From Kitasatospora humi (GTDB taxonomy: Bacteria; Actinomycetota; Actinomycetes; Streptomycetales; Streptomycetaceae): a DNA stretch of 38,948 bases. Under the pieces are notes generated by a model. That model saw only the letters and a list, made by a program, of their open reading frames with translations. It was not told the DNA's origin and ran no database searches. Numbering within the stretch: position 1 is the stretch's first letter; every line of letters starts with the position of its first letter. This document shows positions 16,762 to 24,994 of this stretch, piece after piece. The stretch is from positions 1 through 38,948 of the forward strand of contig NZ_JAJJPA010000062.1 in assembly GCF_020907985.1 (NCBI RefSeq). The letters run 5' to 3'. A program made the position numbers and the translations under genes.

Positions 16762-17073
16762 GTGCCCGATCCGCTTGAACGGGACCCACAGCTCGCACCG
16801 GGAGGAGCCGTGCCGCTGCCCCGCAAAGGCACCGCGACCAGGCGGCGCACCGTCGAGGGTTGGCAGCAGCAACTCGCCGAGGGAATCCGCCGCATGCAGG
16901 GCAGCGGTGAGATCGCCCCCGGACCGGACGCCGACCGAGAGGCCGCATCCCTGCCGGCCGGCATCCAGGGCGGCGTGCTGATCCTCATGACCACGGGCGG
17001 CTCCACTCACCTGGGGGCCGCGATCGACCTGGGCATCGCCCAGCTCCGCGCTTCCGTCCGCCGCGACCGTTGA
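16762..17073 (+). pseudogene. C-terminal fragment of a TetR-family regulator
   Basis: RTVEGWQQQLAEGIRRMQGS followed by a DREAASLPAGIQGGVLILMT block and HLGAAIDLGIAQLRA match the ligand-domain end of actinobacterial TetR proteins (pattern …W...L..G...G.i....D....A..l.a.iqGg......…l..ald..l..L). No helix-turn-helix portion exists upstream; that DNA is a quinone oxidoreductase fragment in a different frame. It could conceivably be translated from GTG 16762 as a 103-residue product, but it would not bind DNA. Confidence 0.6.
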
Positions 17074-18222
17074 GAGCTCCGCGGCCGGACGGGAACGCGC
17101 AGCCACGGCAGTACCGCGGGGCGAACCAGCGCGTGCCGTACGGCAGTTGGTCAGGTGATCCGTGCTGGCCATGGTGGCGGTCCCCCTTCGTGGCGTGGCG
17201 GCGGGGGCACGGCATGGTGCAGGGATCTCCCGGCCTTGCGAACGTACCATTGCACATGTCACGCATCCAGCACGAGGGTGCGACTGTGGAGTTTTTCGAA
17301 AGGTGCCGTGCGGGGCTGCGCGGGCCGGTGAATTCGAGCGTCGGATACCCGGCGATCGGCGGGGGAGGGCACCCGTCGATCGGCCGGAAAGCCCGCCGGC
17401 TTCTAGTTGACAATTTGTCCCACAAGGCGCCCGGGGGCTGCGGCGGATCCCGTTGAGGCGGGCGCGGTTGCGATGGCCGAAAGGACGGGAGGCGCTTTCC
17501 CGAAGCAGCTTGTGTGTACACGCAGAACATCGGCCAGGCCCTCGCCGAGTTGGGCGCCGAATGAGTGCGGCGGTCGGCGATCCGGTGCTGCGGAATCCGG
17601 TCCCGGTTCGTCCGTTCCGGACGGTCGCCAGGTGCTGTGCGTATGCTTGCGACCCGTGTGCTGCACGGGGAAACGGCCTTGGTGTCGGGTGTCGGGGCAG
17701 GCTGTGCGGCGGGCGTCGTCCAGGGTCGGAGTGGTCCATCGGTGGGTCCGGGGGCACGCGATGCACCCGAATGATCACGTTGCGTGCGAGGCCGAATTCG
17801 GTGATTCCTGAGGCTTGACCAAATGGCTCGGCTGATCACTAACATGATCTGCCATCGGGCCGAAGCGGGGTTTCGAAGTATCCACGGCCTGCGCAACTCG
17901 GGGTTGCCGTCGGCAATCCCGCCATCACGGGCGCCGATCCGGTGCCGACGTCGCGCTGCTTTCGGGGGAATGCCATGGGGGAGTCACACGCGGAGTGATG
18001 TCATGGTCACTTCAGTCGTGATGGGAAGCTGATTCGGAACCAGGTTGCCATGGAGGCGACTTGGTGCTGCGCCGCGCCTCAGCGTGTCCGAACCACCTTT
18101 CGCAGTCCGGGTTTTCCGGATGACTCGCGCTCTCTTGTACGGACTCCCGGCTGCGGTGTGTGCGTCCGGCTTGCCGTCGTGCCGGCTCGGCACGCCTGTC
18201 CGATCGAAGAAGGAACTGCTAC
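17074..18222. other. 1.1-kb gene-poor region before the cysteine peptidase
   Basis: No convincing gene. Both strands carry open frames with mixed codon positions and no recognisable domain. A short frame ending at 17563 (VYTQNIGQALAELGAE) may be the tail of a lost gene. The last 400 bases are less GC-rich and hold a possible promoter, TTGACC at 17815-17820 and TAACAT at 17840-17845 with a long 19-base spacer, and an inverted repeat TCCGG-N5-CCGGA at 18106-18120. If that promoter is real, the peptidase gene has a leader of about 370 bases. Confidence 0.4.
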
Positions 18223-19047
18223 ATGAACGGTTCTCCCCCTTCCCTCCGAAGGAGGGCATTCGCCGCAGTGGCCACCGGTCTGGCGACCGCGGTGGCCCTG
18301 GTCGGCGCCGCCAGCCCGGCCTTCGCCGACTCCACCGGCACGGTGACGGCAGGACAGGGCAACTACTCGTACATCAACGAGCGCAGCGGGCCGCACCTGT
18401 CCTCGTCAGTCGTGGGACAGGCGAACGTCGGCAGCACGGTGAACATGAGATGCCAGACCCAGGGCGACAGCGTCGAGAACGACGCGCGCTGGATCTGGTC
18501 CGGCAGCTTCTACATCGCCGACGCGTTCATCGCGGAGAACACCGACAGCCTCCCCACCTGCGGCGGTGCGGTCACGCTCAACATCTCCATGCAGAAGCAG
18601 GTCCAGGACGAATGGTGCTGGGACGCCTCAGGCCTGACCCTGGCCGACTACTGGGGCTACACCCAGTACAGCCAGTACGACTTCTGCAATCTCGCCCACC
18701 AGTACAGCGGCGTCAGCTGCAACGACCAGCCCGCCACGCTCGACGACATGGCCGGCGCGCTCTGGGAGATGGGCTTCGCCAACACCGGCTACGACCTCAA
18801 CCGCAGCGCCACCTTCGCGGAGACCACCAACGAGATATCCAACAACCGCCCGTTCGCGGTGCGCATCGGCTGGGCCGCCGGCGGCGGGCACATGAACGTG
18901 ATCTACGGCTACGACCCGTCCTCCAACATGATCGCCGTCGGTGACCCGTGGCCTTCCACCCAGACCTACACCTGGTGGAACTACGGCAGTTACGCCAGCA
19001 ACAGCTCGTTCACCTGGACCCACTCCCGGATCGGGATCCACAACTGA
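18223..19047 (+). CDS. Secreted C70/AvrRpt2-like papain-fold cysteine peptidase
   Basis: 274-aa secreted protein. The signal peptide is cut probably after AFA (residue 35). Residues ~45-105 look like a bacterial SH3-type domain (SYINERSGPHLSSSVVG, then VNMRCQTQG and W-SGSFYIADAFI). The catalytic domain follows: QVQDEWCWDASG places nucleophile Cys132 with an upstream oxyanion Gln; GGGHMNVIYGYD gives His223; VGDPWP (Asp241) is the likely third residue. This order fits the papain-like C70 (AvrRpt2) group. The ATG at 18223 has AAGGA 8 bases upstream. The next gene starts 16 bases later and is probably co-transcribed. The substrate is unknown. Confidence 0.78.
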   Translation: MNGSPPSLRRRAFAAVATGLATAVALVGAASPAFADSTGTVTAGQGNYSYINERSGPHLSSSVVGQANVGSTVNMRCQTQGDSVENDARWIWSGSFYIADAFIAENTDSLPTCGGAVTLNISMQKQVQDEWCWDASGLTLADYWGYTQYSQYDFCNLAHQYSGVSCNDQPATLDDMAGALWEMGFANTGYDLNRSATFAETTNEISNNRPFAVRIGWAAGGGHMNVIYGYDPSSNMIAVGDPWPSTQTYTWWNYGSYASNSSFTWTHSRIGIHN

Positions 19048-19063
19048 GGAAGGCTCGCCCCGC

Positions 19064-19897
19064 ATGCGAAACCACCACCGCACCGACCGATGGGCAACCC
19101 GCCTGGCCTCGCTCGCCGTGGGAACGACGGCACTGCTGACCGCCATCTGCTCGCAGGCCCAGGCCGACGACCGCCCGGGCGTACCGGACCCCTCGCAGGC
19201 TCAGCAGGTCCTCGCCTCCGCCCAGGTGCACAGCACCGTCTCGCGCTTCCTCGGCACCGTCGCCGCGGCCGGCAACGCCGTCCCCGCCATGCCGGCGGCC
19301 GGCGCGGCCGCCGGCGACCAGCAGCCGTTCACCATGGACGCGCCGGTCGCGCTCTACGAGCTGTCGCCCGACTTCGTCAAGGGCGCAAAGCCCGCAACCG
19401 CCGGCAACGCCGTGCGGCTGTCCTTCCTGGCCGCACCGGTGACCGGCAAGGACGGCCACCGCGCCGACGTCCTGCTCAGCCACGATGCCAACTCGTGGCA
19501 GCTGGCCGGGATCCGCGACGGCGACGAGGACGCCGGCTACGCCAAGCGCGCCACCCAGGGAACCACGGTGTTCAGCGAGCCGCAGATCCACGCCTGGTAC
19601 ACGCTCGTGAACAACAAGGTCCAGCCGCTCAACCACGAGGCGCAGGACGGGCTCGGCGGCCGCACCAGCATGACGCTGGCCGACTACCAGAAGCTCGTGC
19701 ACCAGCGCTACGCCGACAAGACACCGGGCTCGGCGTACGACCAGAAGGGCCTGGCCGGCGGCTATGGCCTCGTCGCCGCCGCACCGGCCCGTCCGTCCGG
19801 GCCGTCGCCGACGGTGATCGGCGGCTCCGCTGCCGCGGTGGGCCTGGCCGGTGGCGCGGTGCTGCTGCGCCGTCGCCGCTCGCACGCGCAGCGGTAG
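19064..19897 (+). CDS. Membrane-anchored exported protein, partner of the cysteine peptidase
   Basis: 277-aa protein of no family I recognise. It has a signal peptide ending near AQA (residue 34), an exported domain, and a C-terminal hydrophobic helix (about 250-267) followed by LLRRRRSHAQR, a stop-transfer anchor. It would therefore be displayed on the outer face of the membrane. The central region contains FTMDAPVALYELSPDFVKG and LSHDANSWQLAGIRDGDEDA, possibly a beta-rich domain, and a tyrosine-rich helix YQKLVHQRYADK. GAGGAAGG lies about 10 bases before the ATG at 19064, and it follows the C70-like peptidase by 16 bases. It could anchor, inhibit, activate or be cleaved by that peptidase; nothing in the sequence decides which. 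Confidence 0.75.
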   Translation: MRNHHRTDRWATRLASLAVGTTALLTAICSQAQADDRPGVPDPSQAQQVLASAQVHSTVSRFLGTVAAAGNAVPAMPAAGAAAGDQQPFTMDAPVALYELSPDFVKGAKPATAGNAVRLSFLAAPVTGKDGHRADVLLSHDANSWQLAGIRDGDEDAGYAKRATQGTTVFSEPQIHAWYTLVNNKVQPLNHEAQDGLGGRTSMTLADYQKLVHQRYADKTPGSAYDQKGLAGGYGLVAAAPARPSGPSPTVIGGSAAAVGLAGGAVLLRRRRSHAQR

Positions 19898-20119
19898 GCG
19901 ACGTCACCGCCGAGCGGCTCCCAGGGGCAACTCACGCTCCCGAACGGCGGATCGGGGCGGGAACCGGGGAGCCGCCCGGCTGTGCCTGTTGCCTATTGCC
20001 AGGCCACGTTGCGCTGGCTCGCGGGTGGCTGCTGCTGTCGCGCTCCCGTGTAGGTGCGCTGGGTGGCCGGCTGGGGCGCCCATCAGGGGATCGCCCGATC
20101 AGGGGCGGTCCGGCTCTGC

Positions 20120-20320
20120 TCAGCTCTCCGACTCCCACATCACGCAGGCGATCACGGAGAGCGGGAAGCTGTAGATCGTGGAAGGGGTCTCCTCCGAGCG
20201 GACATGGAGCCAGGCGTCCTCCATGCGCACCAGGAGGTGGCGCATCTCCCCGGAGAAGTTCACGCCCGCCACCGCCACCTGCTCCCGGAATACGACCGTC
20301 GCGATGATGAAGTCGCCCAT
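20120..20320 (-). CDS. Small orphan protein
   Basis: 66 codons starting MGDFIIATVVFREQVAVAGV and ending VIACVMWESES. I do not recognise it. Nearly every codon ends in G or C, as in true genes here, and the protein has balanced composition, with hydrophobic stretches at both ends and a charged middle (MRHLLVRMEDAWLHVRSEE). A GGAGG lies about 15 bases before the ATG, rather far. It is alone on its strand between the peptidase pair and the ECF41 locus. The 222 bases between 19897 and 20120 show no gene. Confidence 0.5.
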   Translation of the reverse strand: MGDFIIATVVFREQVAVAGVNFSGEMRHLLVRMEDAWLHVRSEETPSTIYSFPLSVIACVMWESES

Positions 20321-20568
20321 GCAACCAGCGTGCTCCTCCGGAGGCCGGTTTGCACCGGCTCTGGGGACGGCCTCAGCAAAAAACGCTGTCCGCTGACCCC
20401 GTCCGGCTGTCCGGGCGAGCCGCCTGCCCGGGGATTACGGGGCGACCGACTTCTCGGTGGGCGAGCGGGTGGTGACCGGTTGGATTCCGGGATCTGCGTG
20501 GACGCTCCTGTATGTTCTTCCGGACCCGGGGAGGGGTGAACCTTCCCAGGAGGCCAAGGGGGCTGATC

Positions 20569-20697
20569 GTGGCTGGTGAACGACTTGATGCCGAGTGGCT
20601 CCGCGACTGGTGTGAGCAGGCGGATGCGGCGCTCGCGGAGCTGATGCAGTCGTTCCAAGCACCGCGCGGGTCCTTCACGCGGCACCCAGACTGCTGA
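20569..20697 (+). CDS. Doubtful small open frame
   Basis: A 42-codon frame from GTG 20569, preceded by AAGGGGG at plausible spacing, encoding a start MAGERLDAEWLRDWCEQADA and an amphipathic helix. Third-position G/C is about 74 percent, lower than in neighbouring genes. An ATG at 20512 in the same frame would give 61 residues. It may be a real small protein or a gene remnant. Confidence 0.25.
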   Translation: MAGERLDAEWLRDWCEQADAALAELMQSFQAPRGSFTRHPDC

Positions 20698-20717
20698 CCG
20701 CGGACACTGACCGCCGG

Positions 20718-21200
20718 TCAGCCGAGGCGGCCGGGCTCGTAGTCGCCGCCGCGCTTGCGGACGATGACGCTCATGCGGTTGGTCGCGTTGATCAAGGCGA
20801 TGAGCATCACCAGGTCGGCCAGCTGGTCCTGGTCGTAGTGCTTGGCGGCGTCCGTCCAGGCTTCGTCGTCGACGCCGCCGGCCGCGTCGGCGATGCGGGT
20901 GCCCTGCTCGGTCAGTGCCAGCGCCGCGCGTTCGGCGTCGGTGAAGACCGTGGACCCGTGCCGGGCGGCGACCAGGCTGAGGCGGGTCGGGCTCTCGCCG
21001 GCGGCCGCGGCGTTCTTGGCCCACACGTCGATGGCGTAGCCGTCGCCGTTGATCTGGCTGGCTCGCAGCAGCACCAGCTTCTGGACTACGGCAGGAAGAG
21101 TCGACTCCTGGAGGATGGTCTTGCTCGCGGTGCCGAAATGACCGGCGGCCTTGGCCGCGGGCGCGTCCGGGTTGCCGAAGAGGCTCAAACGAGCGGTCAT
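20718..21200 (-). CDS. AhpD/carboxymuconolactone-decarboxylase-fold protein lacking the redox cysteines
   Basis: 160-aa all-helical protein of the CMD/AhpD superfamily. The family core LVLLRASQING is present, but the redox motif that normally follows (NGCxxCIDxH) reads NGDGYAIDVW, so both cysteines and the proton-relay His are replaced. Peroxidase-type chemistry is therefore unlikely for this copy; it may be a structural or sensory variant. ATG at 21200 with AAGGAG 6 bases upstream. It is divergent from an ECF41 sigma gene; ECF41 factors are known to neighbour and transcribe such CMD-type genes, and a matching promoter is visible at 21245-21271. Confidence 0.82.
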   Translation of the reverse strand: MTARLSLFGNPDAPAAKAAGHFGTASKTILQESTLPAVVQKLVLLRASQINGDGYAIDVWAKNAAAAGESPTRLSLVAARHGSTVFTDAERAALALTEQGTRIADAAGGVDDEAWTDAAKHYDQDQLADLVMLIALINATNRMSVIVRKRGGDYEPGRLG

Positions 21201-21244
21201 GGTGTGCTCCTTGTTCGTCGTCGTTGGGCGGAGGTCGAACAGGA

Positions 21245-21271
21245 GATGCCGGTGGCCCGAGCGGCGTGACA
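21245..21271 (-). promoter_or_regulatory. Putative ECF41-type promoter of the CMD-like gene
   Basis: On the minus strand TGTCACG (21271-21265) is followed after 16 bases by CATC (21248-21245). This is close to the published ECF41 consensus TGTCACA-N16-CGTC, with one change in each box. It would start transcription about 38 bases before the ATG at 21200. Two more TGTCAC elements lie on the plus strand at 21291 and 21307 without a good -10 partner. Confidence 0.55.
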
Positions 21272-21377
21272 CCGACGGTTGTGTGAGCCATGTCACCGGA
21301 ATCGAATGTCACGGAGCCGACGCGACCGGCACCGTGTGTGTGGCACGAGGAAGATCCAGAACGGGTAGGAGCCGGTG

Positions 21378-22316
21378 ATGAGCGAGCGCACTGACGGGTC
21401 CATGGAGACGACCGAACCGACCACCGGCGGCAACCGCGTCGATCACGCCACCGAGACCTTCGTCGCCCACCGGAACCTCTTGTTCACCGTCGCCTACGAG
21501 ATGCTCGGCTCGGCGGCTGACGCCGAGGACGTCCTGCAGGAGACGTGGATGCGGTGGCTGGATGTCGATCACGGCGTCGTGCGCGATCCGCGCGCGTATC
21601 TGATCCGAGTCACCACCCGGCAGGCGCTGATGCGGCTGCGTTCGCTCCGCCGGCGCAGGGAGACCTACGTCGGCCCCTGGCTGCCCGAGCCACTGCTGAC
21701 GGCGCCCGATGTGGCCGAGGACGTCGAACTGGCCGAGGGCGTCTCGATGGCGATGCTGTTGGTGATGGAGACGTTGACGCCCACCGAGCGGGCGGTGTTC
21801 GTGCTGCGGGAGGTGTTCGGCCTGGACTACGACGAGATCGCCGAGGCCGTCGACAAGACCCCTGTCACCGTCCGGCAGATCGCACACCGGGCCCGCAACC
21901 ATGTCGCCGCGCGGCGCCCGCGCACAGCCGTTTCCCAGGCCGAGAACCGCGCAGCCCTGCTGGCGTTCCAACGCGCGGTCGAAACCGGCGACCTGCAGGG
22001 CCTGCTCGACCAACTCGCCCCGGACGTCGTCTTCCTGAGCGATGGCGGCGGAGTCGTCCAGGCCGCGCTGGATCCCGTCGTCGGCGCCGATCCGGTCGCA
22101 GCCCTGCTGGCGGCGGGGCTGGGCAGGATCGCAGGCACCGCAGCGGTGCAGCCGGCGCTGGTCAATGGCCACCCGGCACTGATCATGCGGATCGGCGGTC
22201 AGGTCGAGGGCGTCCTGGCGCTGCGGACCGAGGACGGCTTGATCACGGGGCTGTACTTCGTGCGCAACCCCGACAAGTTGTCACGCCTGGAGCAGGAGAA
22301 CCCCCTGCGCCGCTGA
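21378..22316 (+). CDS. ECF41-family RNA polymerase sigma factor with SnoaL-like domain
   Basis: 312-aa sigma factor. Region 2 spans about residues 25-90 (HRNLLFTVAYEMLGSAADAE, then DVLQETWMRWL), region 4 about 130-182 (LTPTERAVFVLREVFGLDYD, EIAEAVDKTPVTVRQIAHRA), and a C-terminal SnoaL-like domain about 190-305. The three ECF41 signatures are all present: WLPEP (101-105), DGGG (222-225) and NPDKL (297-301). In this group the fused domain replaces an anti-sigma factor and tunes activity. ATG at 21378 has TAGGAG 6 bases upstream; GTG at 21375 is too close. Its target is probably the divergent CMD-like gene. Confidence 0.93.
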   Translation: MSERTDGSMETTEPTTGGNRVDHATETFVAHRNLLFTVAYEMLGSAADAEDVLQETWMRWLDVDHGVVRDPRAYLIRVTTRQALMRLRSLRRRRETYVGPWLPEPLLTAPDVAEDVELAEGVSMAMLLVMETLTPTERAVFVLREVFGLDYDEIAEAVDKTPVTVRQIAHRARNHVAARRPRTAVSQAENRAALLAFQRAVETGDLQGLLDQLAPDVVFLSDGGGVVQAALDPVVGADPVAALLAAGLGRIAGTAAVQPALVNGHPALIMRIGGQVEGVLALRTEDGLITGLYFVRNPDKLSRLEQENPLRR

Positions 22317-22474
22317 ACCCGTACACCCGGGGAGCGGCCGACGGGCATGCACCGTGACCAGCGCGGATGAGGCCTTGGGCAAGGGAGGCCAAGTGGACGC
22401 GGTGTCCCGTCCCCTGGGTACGGCCCGAATGAGTGAAGTTCTTGCCCCGGAAGTGAGTCAGCCCCTGTTGACGC

Positions 22475-22490
22475 GAGTTGTCGACGACTC
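22475..22490. promoter_or_regulatory. Palindrome in the deacetylase upstream region
   Basis: GAGTTGTCGACGACTC is symmetric at 14 of 16 positions (arms GAGT/ACTC around GTCGAC). It lies in the 334-base gap 22317-22650 between the sigma gene and the deacetylase gene, just after a TTGACG (22468-22473) that could be a -35 element. No other feature was seen in this gap. Confidence 0.3.
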
Positions 22491-22650
22491 CGGCGGTAGC
22501 GTGGCGTCGCCGCGCGCCGATCACTCAGCTCCGCAACGCGAGCCCGGACGGAGCGGCGTGACACCCGCTTGTCTGATTCGCCGGAAACGCACCGTCAGCC
22601 GAACCTCGCTTCAGCGTCAACGGCTCATGCCGGGAAGGGAGATGCCAGCG

Positions 22651-23529
22651 ATGTCCCTTGAATCACCCAATGGGCGCAAGTACGTCCCGACGGCATTCGC
22701 ACGGGAGAACTCATGGGTGCTGATGTACCACTCGGTGGACACCTACGAGGAGGACCCGAACCTCCTGACGGTCAGGCCCGATCGGTTCGCCCGGCAGATA
22801 GATTGGCTGCGTCGGCGCGGGCTGCGCGGCGTCGGCATGAGCGAGTTGCTGCGCGCCCGCGCGCAGGGACGGGCCGGCTCCCTGGTGGGTCTCACGTTCG
22901 ACGACGGGTACACGGACTTCACCCGACACGTCCTGCCGATCCTTGACGAGCTCGGTTTCAGTGCCACGGTGTACGTGGTGGCCGGCCTCATCGGCGGGCA
23001 CAACGTCTGGGACGCAGGTGCGCCCCGCAAAGACCTGCTCACCGCCGAGCAGGTCAGGTCACTCGCCGACGCCGGGGTGGAGATCGGCTCGCACGGCTTC
23101 CACCACGTCCGCCTGCCGGGACTCGGGGACGCCGAGTTGACCACCGAGACCGCCCTCAGCCGGGAGTTGCTCGAGGAGATCACGCGTCACCCGGTGAACA
23201 GCTTCTGCTACCCGTACGGAGCGGTGGACGCCGCAGCGGTCTCAGCCGTCCGCACGGCGGGATACGACCATGCGTGCGCCATCGACCACTCCCCCCTCAC
23301 CGACCGCTGGTCACTGCCCCGTTGCTACGTCGGAGACAGCGACGGCGGCTGGCGGCTCCGCGCCAAGCGAGCGCGCCACCTGATGCGGGACCATCACCTG
23401 GCAACGGCCTCCCGCCGCGGCGCCGGCGGGTTGCGGACCGGCACGGTGGATCTCCCCGTCCCCGGCTACAAGCCCCTCAGCGAGGGACCGTCCCCGGCCC
23501 GGAGCACGGCCGCCAGGAGCCCTGCATGA
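22651..23529 (+). CDS. Polysaccharide deacetylase family protein
   Basis: 292-aa NodB-type (carbohydrate esterase 4) deacetylase. Metal and catalytic motifs are TFDDGY (82-87), SHGFHH (147-152) and FCYPYG near residue 190. It removes N-acetyl groups from GlcNAc-type residues in related enzymes. No signal peptide is visible, so it probably works at the cytoplasmic face. ATG at 22651 is preceded by GGAAGGGAG; an in-frame ATG at 22642 lies too close to it. Its stop overlaps the next start (ATGA, 23526-23529), tying it to an acyltransferase and a flippase. The tail after about residue 255 is low-complexity. Confidence 0.88.
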   Translation: MSLESPNGRKYVPTAFARENSWVLMYHSVDTYEEDPNLLTVRPDRFARQIDWLRRRGLRGVGMSELLRARAQGRAGSLVGLTFDDGYTDFTRHVLPILDELGFSATVYVVAGLIGGHNVWDAGAPRKDLLTAEQVRSLADAGVEIGSHGFHHVRLPGLGDAELTTETALSRELLEEITRHPVNSFCYPYGAVDAAAVSAVRTAGYDHACAIDHSPLTDRWSLPRCYVGDSDGGWRLRAKRARHLMRDHHLATASRRGAGGLRTGTVDLPVPGYKPLSEGPSPARSTAARSPA

Positions 23530-24809
23530 CGCACCTGCCCTCAGCATCCGACGCGCCCACGCCCCCACTCATCCCGTCCGAGCAGCTGACGCGTTGCACA
23601 CAAGCGTCAGCCGGAACGGCGAGGCTCGAGGAGGCCACCGCTGCGGCCGCCACGTCCGCGACCGGCCGTTCGTCCTCGCCGGCCGACCCGCAGGAGTGGT
23701 CGGTCTCCTTCTGCCGGGACGGCGAGGCCCTGACCGCCCTGGCCGGGGAGTGGGACAGCCTGGTGGACCGCTGCTCCGCGGCCACCCCGTTCCAGTGCCA
23801 CGCCTGGCTCGACTCGTGGTGGCAGACCTACGGCCGCGCGGGCCTGCGTCTGGTGCTGGTGCGACGCGGTGGACGGCTGGTCGGTGCGGCAGCGCTGATA
23901 CTGCGGCGGTTCCCGCTGCCCGTGCTGGTCCCGGTGGGAACCGGCATCAGCGACTTCGGTGACATCCTCCTCGACGACAGCTGCGCCGACGAGGCTGCCG
24001 CCGAACTCGCCCGCACCCTGACCACCCGCCGTCCCTGGCCCCTGCTAGACCTGCGCGAGGTGCGCCCGACCGCAGCCGTCCAACGGCTCGTCACCCACTG
24101 GCCGGGCGCCTGGCAACGGCTGCCCGACTCGCTGTGCCAGCACCTGCCGGGCGTGCCCATGGAGGAACTGGTCCGACGCCTGCCCGCACACAGCGCCAAG
24201 CGCACCCGGACCAAGCTGCGCAGACTCGACTCAGCCGGAGTCGTCGTACGGGAGACCCCGCCGGAGGAGGTGCCGCGCGCCATCGCCGAGTTGCTTCGCC
24301 TGCACGAACTGCAGTGGCGTGGCCGCGGGGTGACGCCCGAACACCTGCGGGAGCGGTTCGCCAGCCACCTGGCTCGTGCCGCGACCGCAATGGCCGCTTC
24401 CGACCGCGTCGCAGTGCGGCAATACCTTCTGGACGACGAACTGATCGCCTGTCACCTCACCTTGCTCGGACCGGATTTCACCGGCCTCTACCTGTACGGA
24501 GTCCACCCGAGGGCACGAGACCGCCTCGACATCTCCGGCATGCTCATGGCCGGGTGCATGGCGCATGCCGCCCGCACCGGCCGGACCGAAGTCAGCCTGC
24601 TCCGCGGTACCGAGCCGTACAAGCAGCGATGGCGCCCTGACCAGACCCGCAACGAACGTCTGGTGCTGGGCGGCACCGTCGCCGTCACCGTGTACGGCGG
24701 CGCAGTCCGCCTGCGCGCCGCCGCACTGCGCCACGCACGAGCCCACCTGCCCTGGCTGGCGCACGTCCGCTCCCGGCTCCGCGTGCTGCGCGCGCCGAGC
24801 CGAGCCTGA
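23526..24809 (+). CDS. GNAT acyltransferase (CelD/BioF2-like, Acetyltransf_6 type)
   Basis: 427-aa double-GNAT-like protein of the CelD/BioF2 group, often found in exopolysaccharide loci. The N-terminal part contains the family segments EWDSLVDRCSAATPFQCHAW (about 75-95) and SWWQTYG; the C-terminal GNAT half carries LHELQWRGRG, AVRQYLLDDELIACHLTLL, GLYLYGVHPRARD and the typical end EVSLLRGTEPYKQRW. These proteins transfer acyl groups to sugars or lipid intermediates; the substrate here is unknown. AGGAG lies 6 bases before the ATG, which overlaps the deacetylase stop. The first ~55 residues are low-complexity. Confidence 0.82.
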   Translation: MTHLPSASDAPTPPLIPSEQLTRCTQASAGTARLEEATAAAATSATGRSSSPADPQEWSVSFCRDGEALTALAGEWDSLVDRCSAATPFQCHAWLDSWWQTYGRAGLRLVLVRRGGRLVGAAALILRRFPLPVLVPVGTGISDFGDILLDDSCADEAAAELARTLTTRRPWPLLDLREVRPTAAVQRLVTHWPGAWQRLPDSLCQHLPGVPMEELVRRLPAHSAKRTRTKLRRLDSAGVVVRETPPEEVPRAIAELLRLHELQWRGRGVTPEHLRERFASHLARAATAMAASDRVAVRQYLLDDELIACHLTLLGPDFTGLYLYGVHPRARDRLDISGMLMAGCMAHAARTGRTEVSLLRGTEPYKQRWRPDQTRNERLVLGGTVAVTVYGGAVRLRAAALRHARAHLPWLAHVRSRLRVLRAPSRA

Positions 24810-24994
24810 CCGCTGTGACACGGGCAGGCGTGACCGCGGCCGGGCCGCGGCGGGGCGCGGGCCGCGGGGCACTGGTGCCCGCCCAGCGTGCCCAGCGACC
24901 GCCAGAACCGTGCGGGACCGCACTCGTACGCGGCTCCGGGCCGAAGGCGCACACCCCATTCGCTCCAGGCCCCCGCCGCCTCCGGAGACCGTCG

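Noticed and set aside
17640..17775. A possible short-chain-dehydrogenase start (VLHGETALVSGVGAGCAAG)
   Set aside because: Only a few residues resemble the nucleotide-binding glycine motif and nothing downstream supports it.
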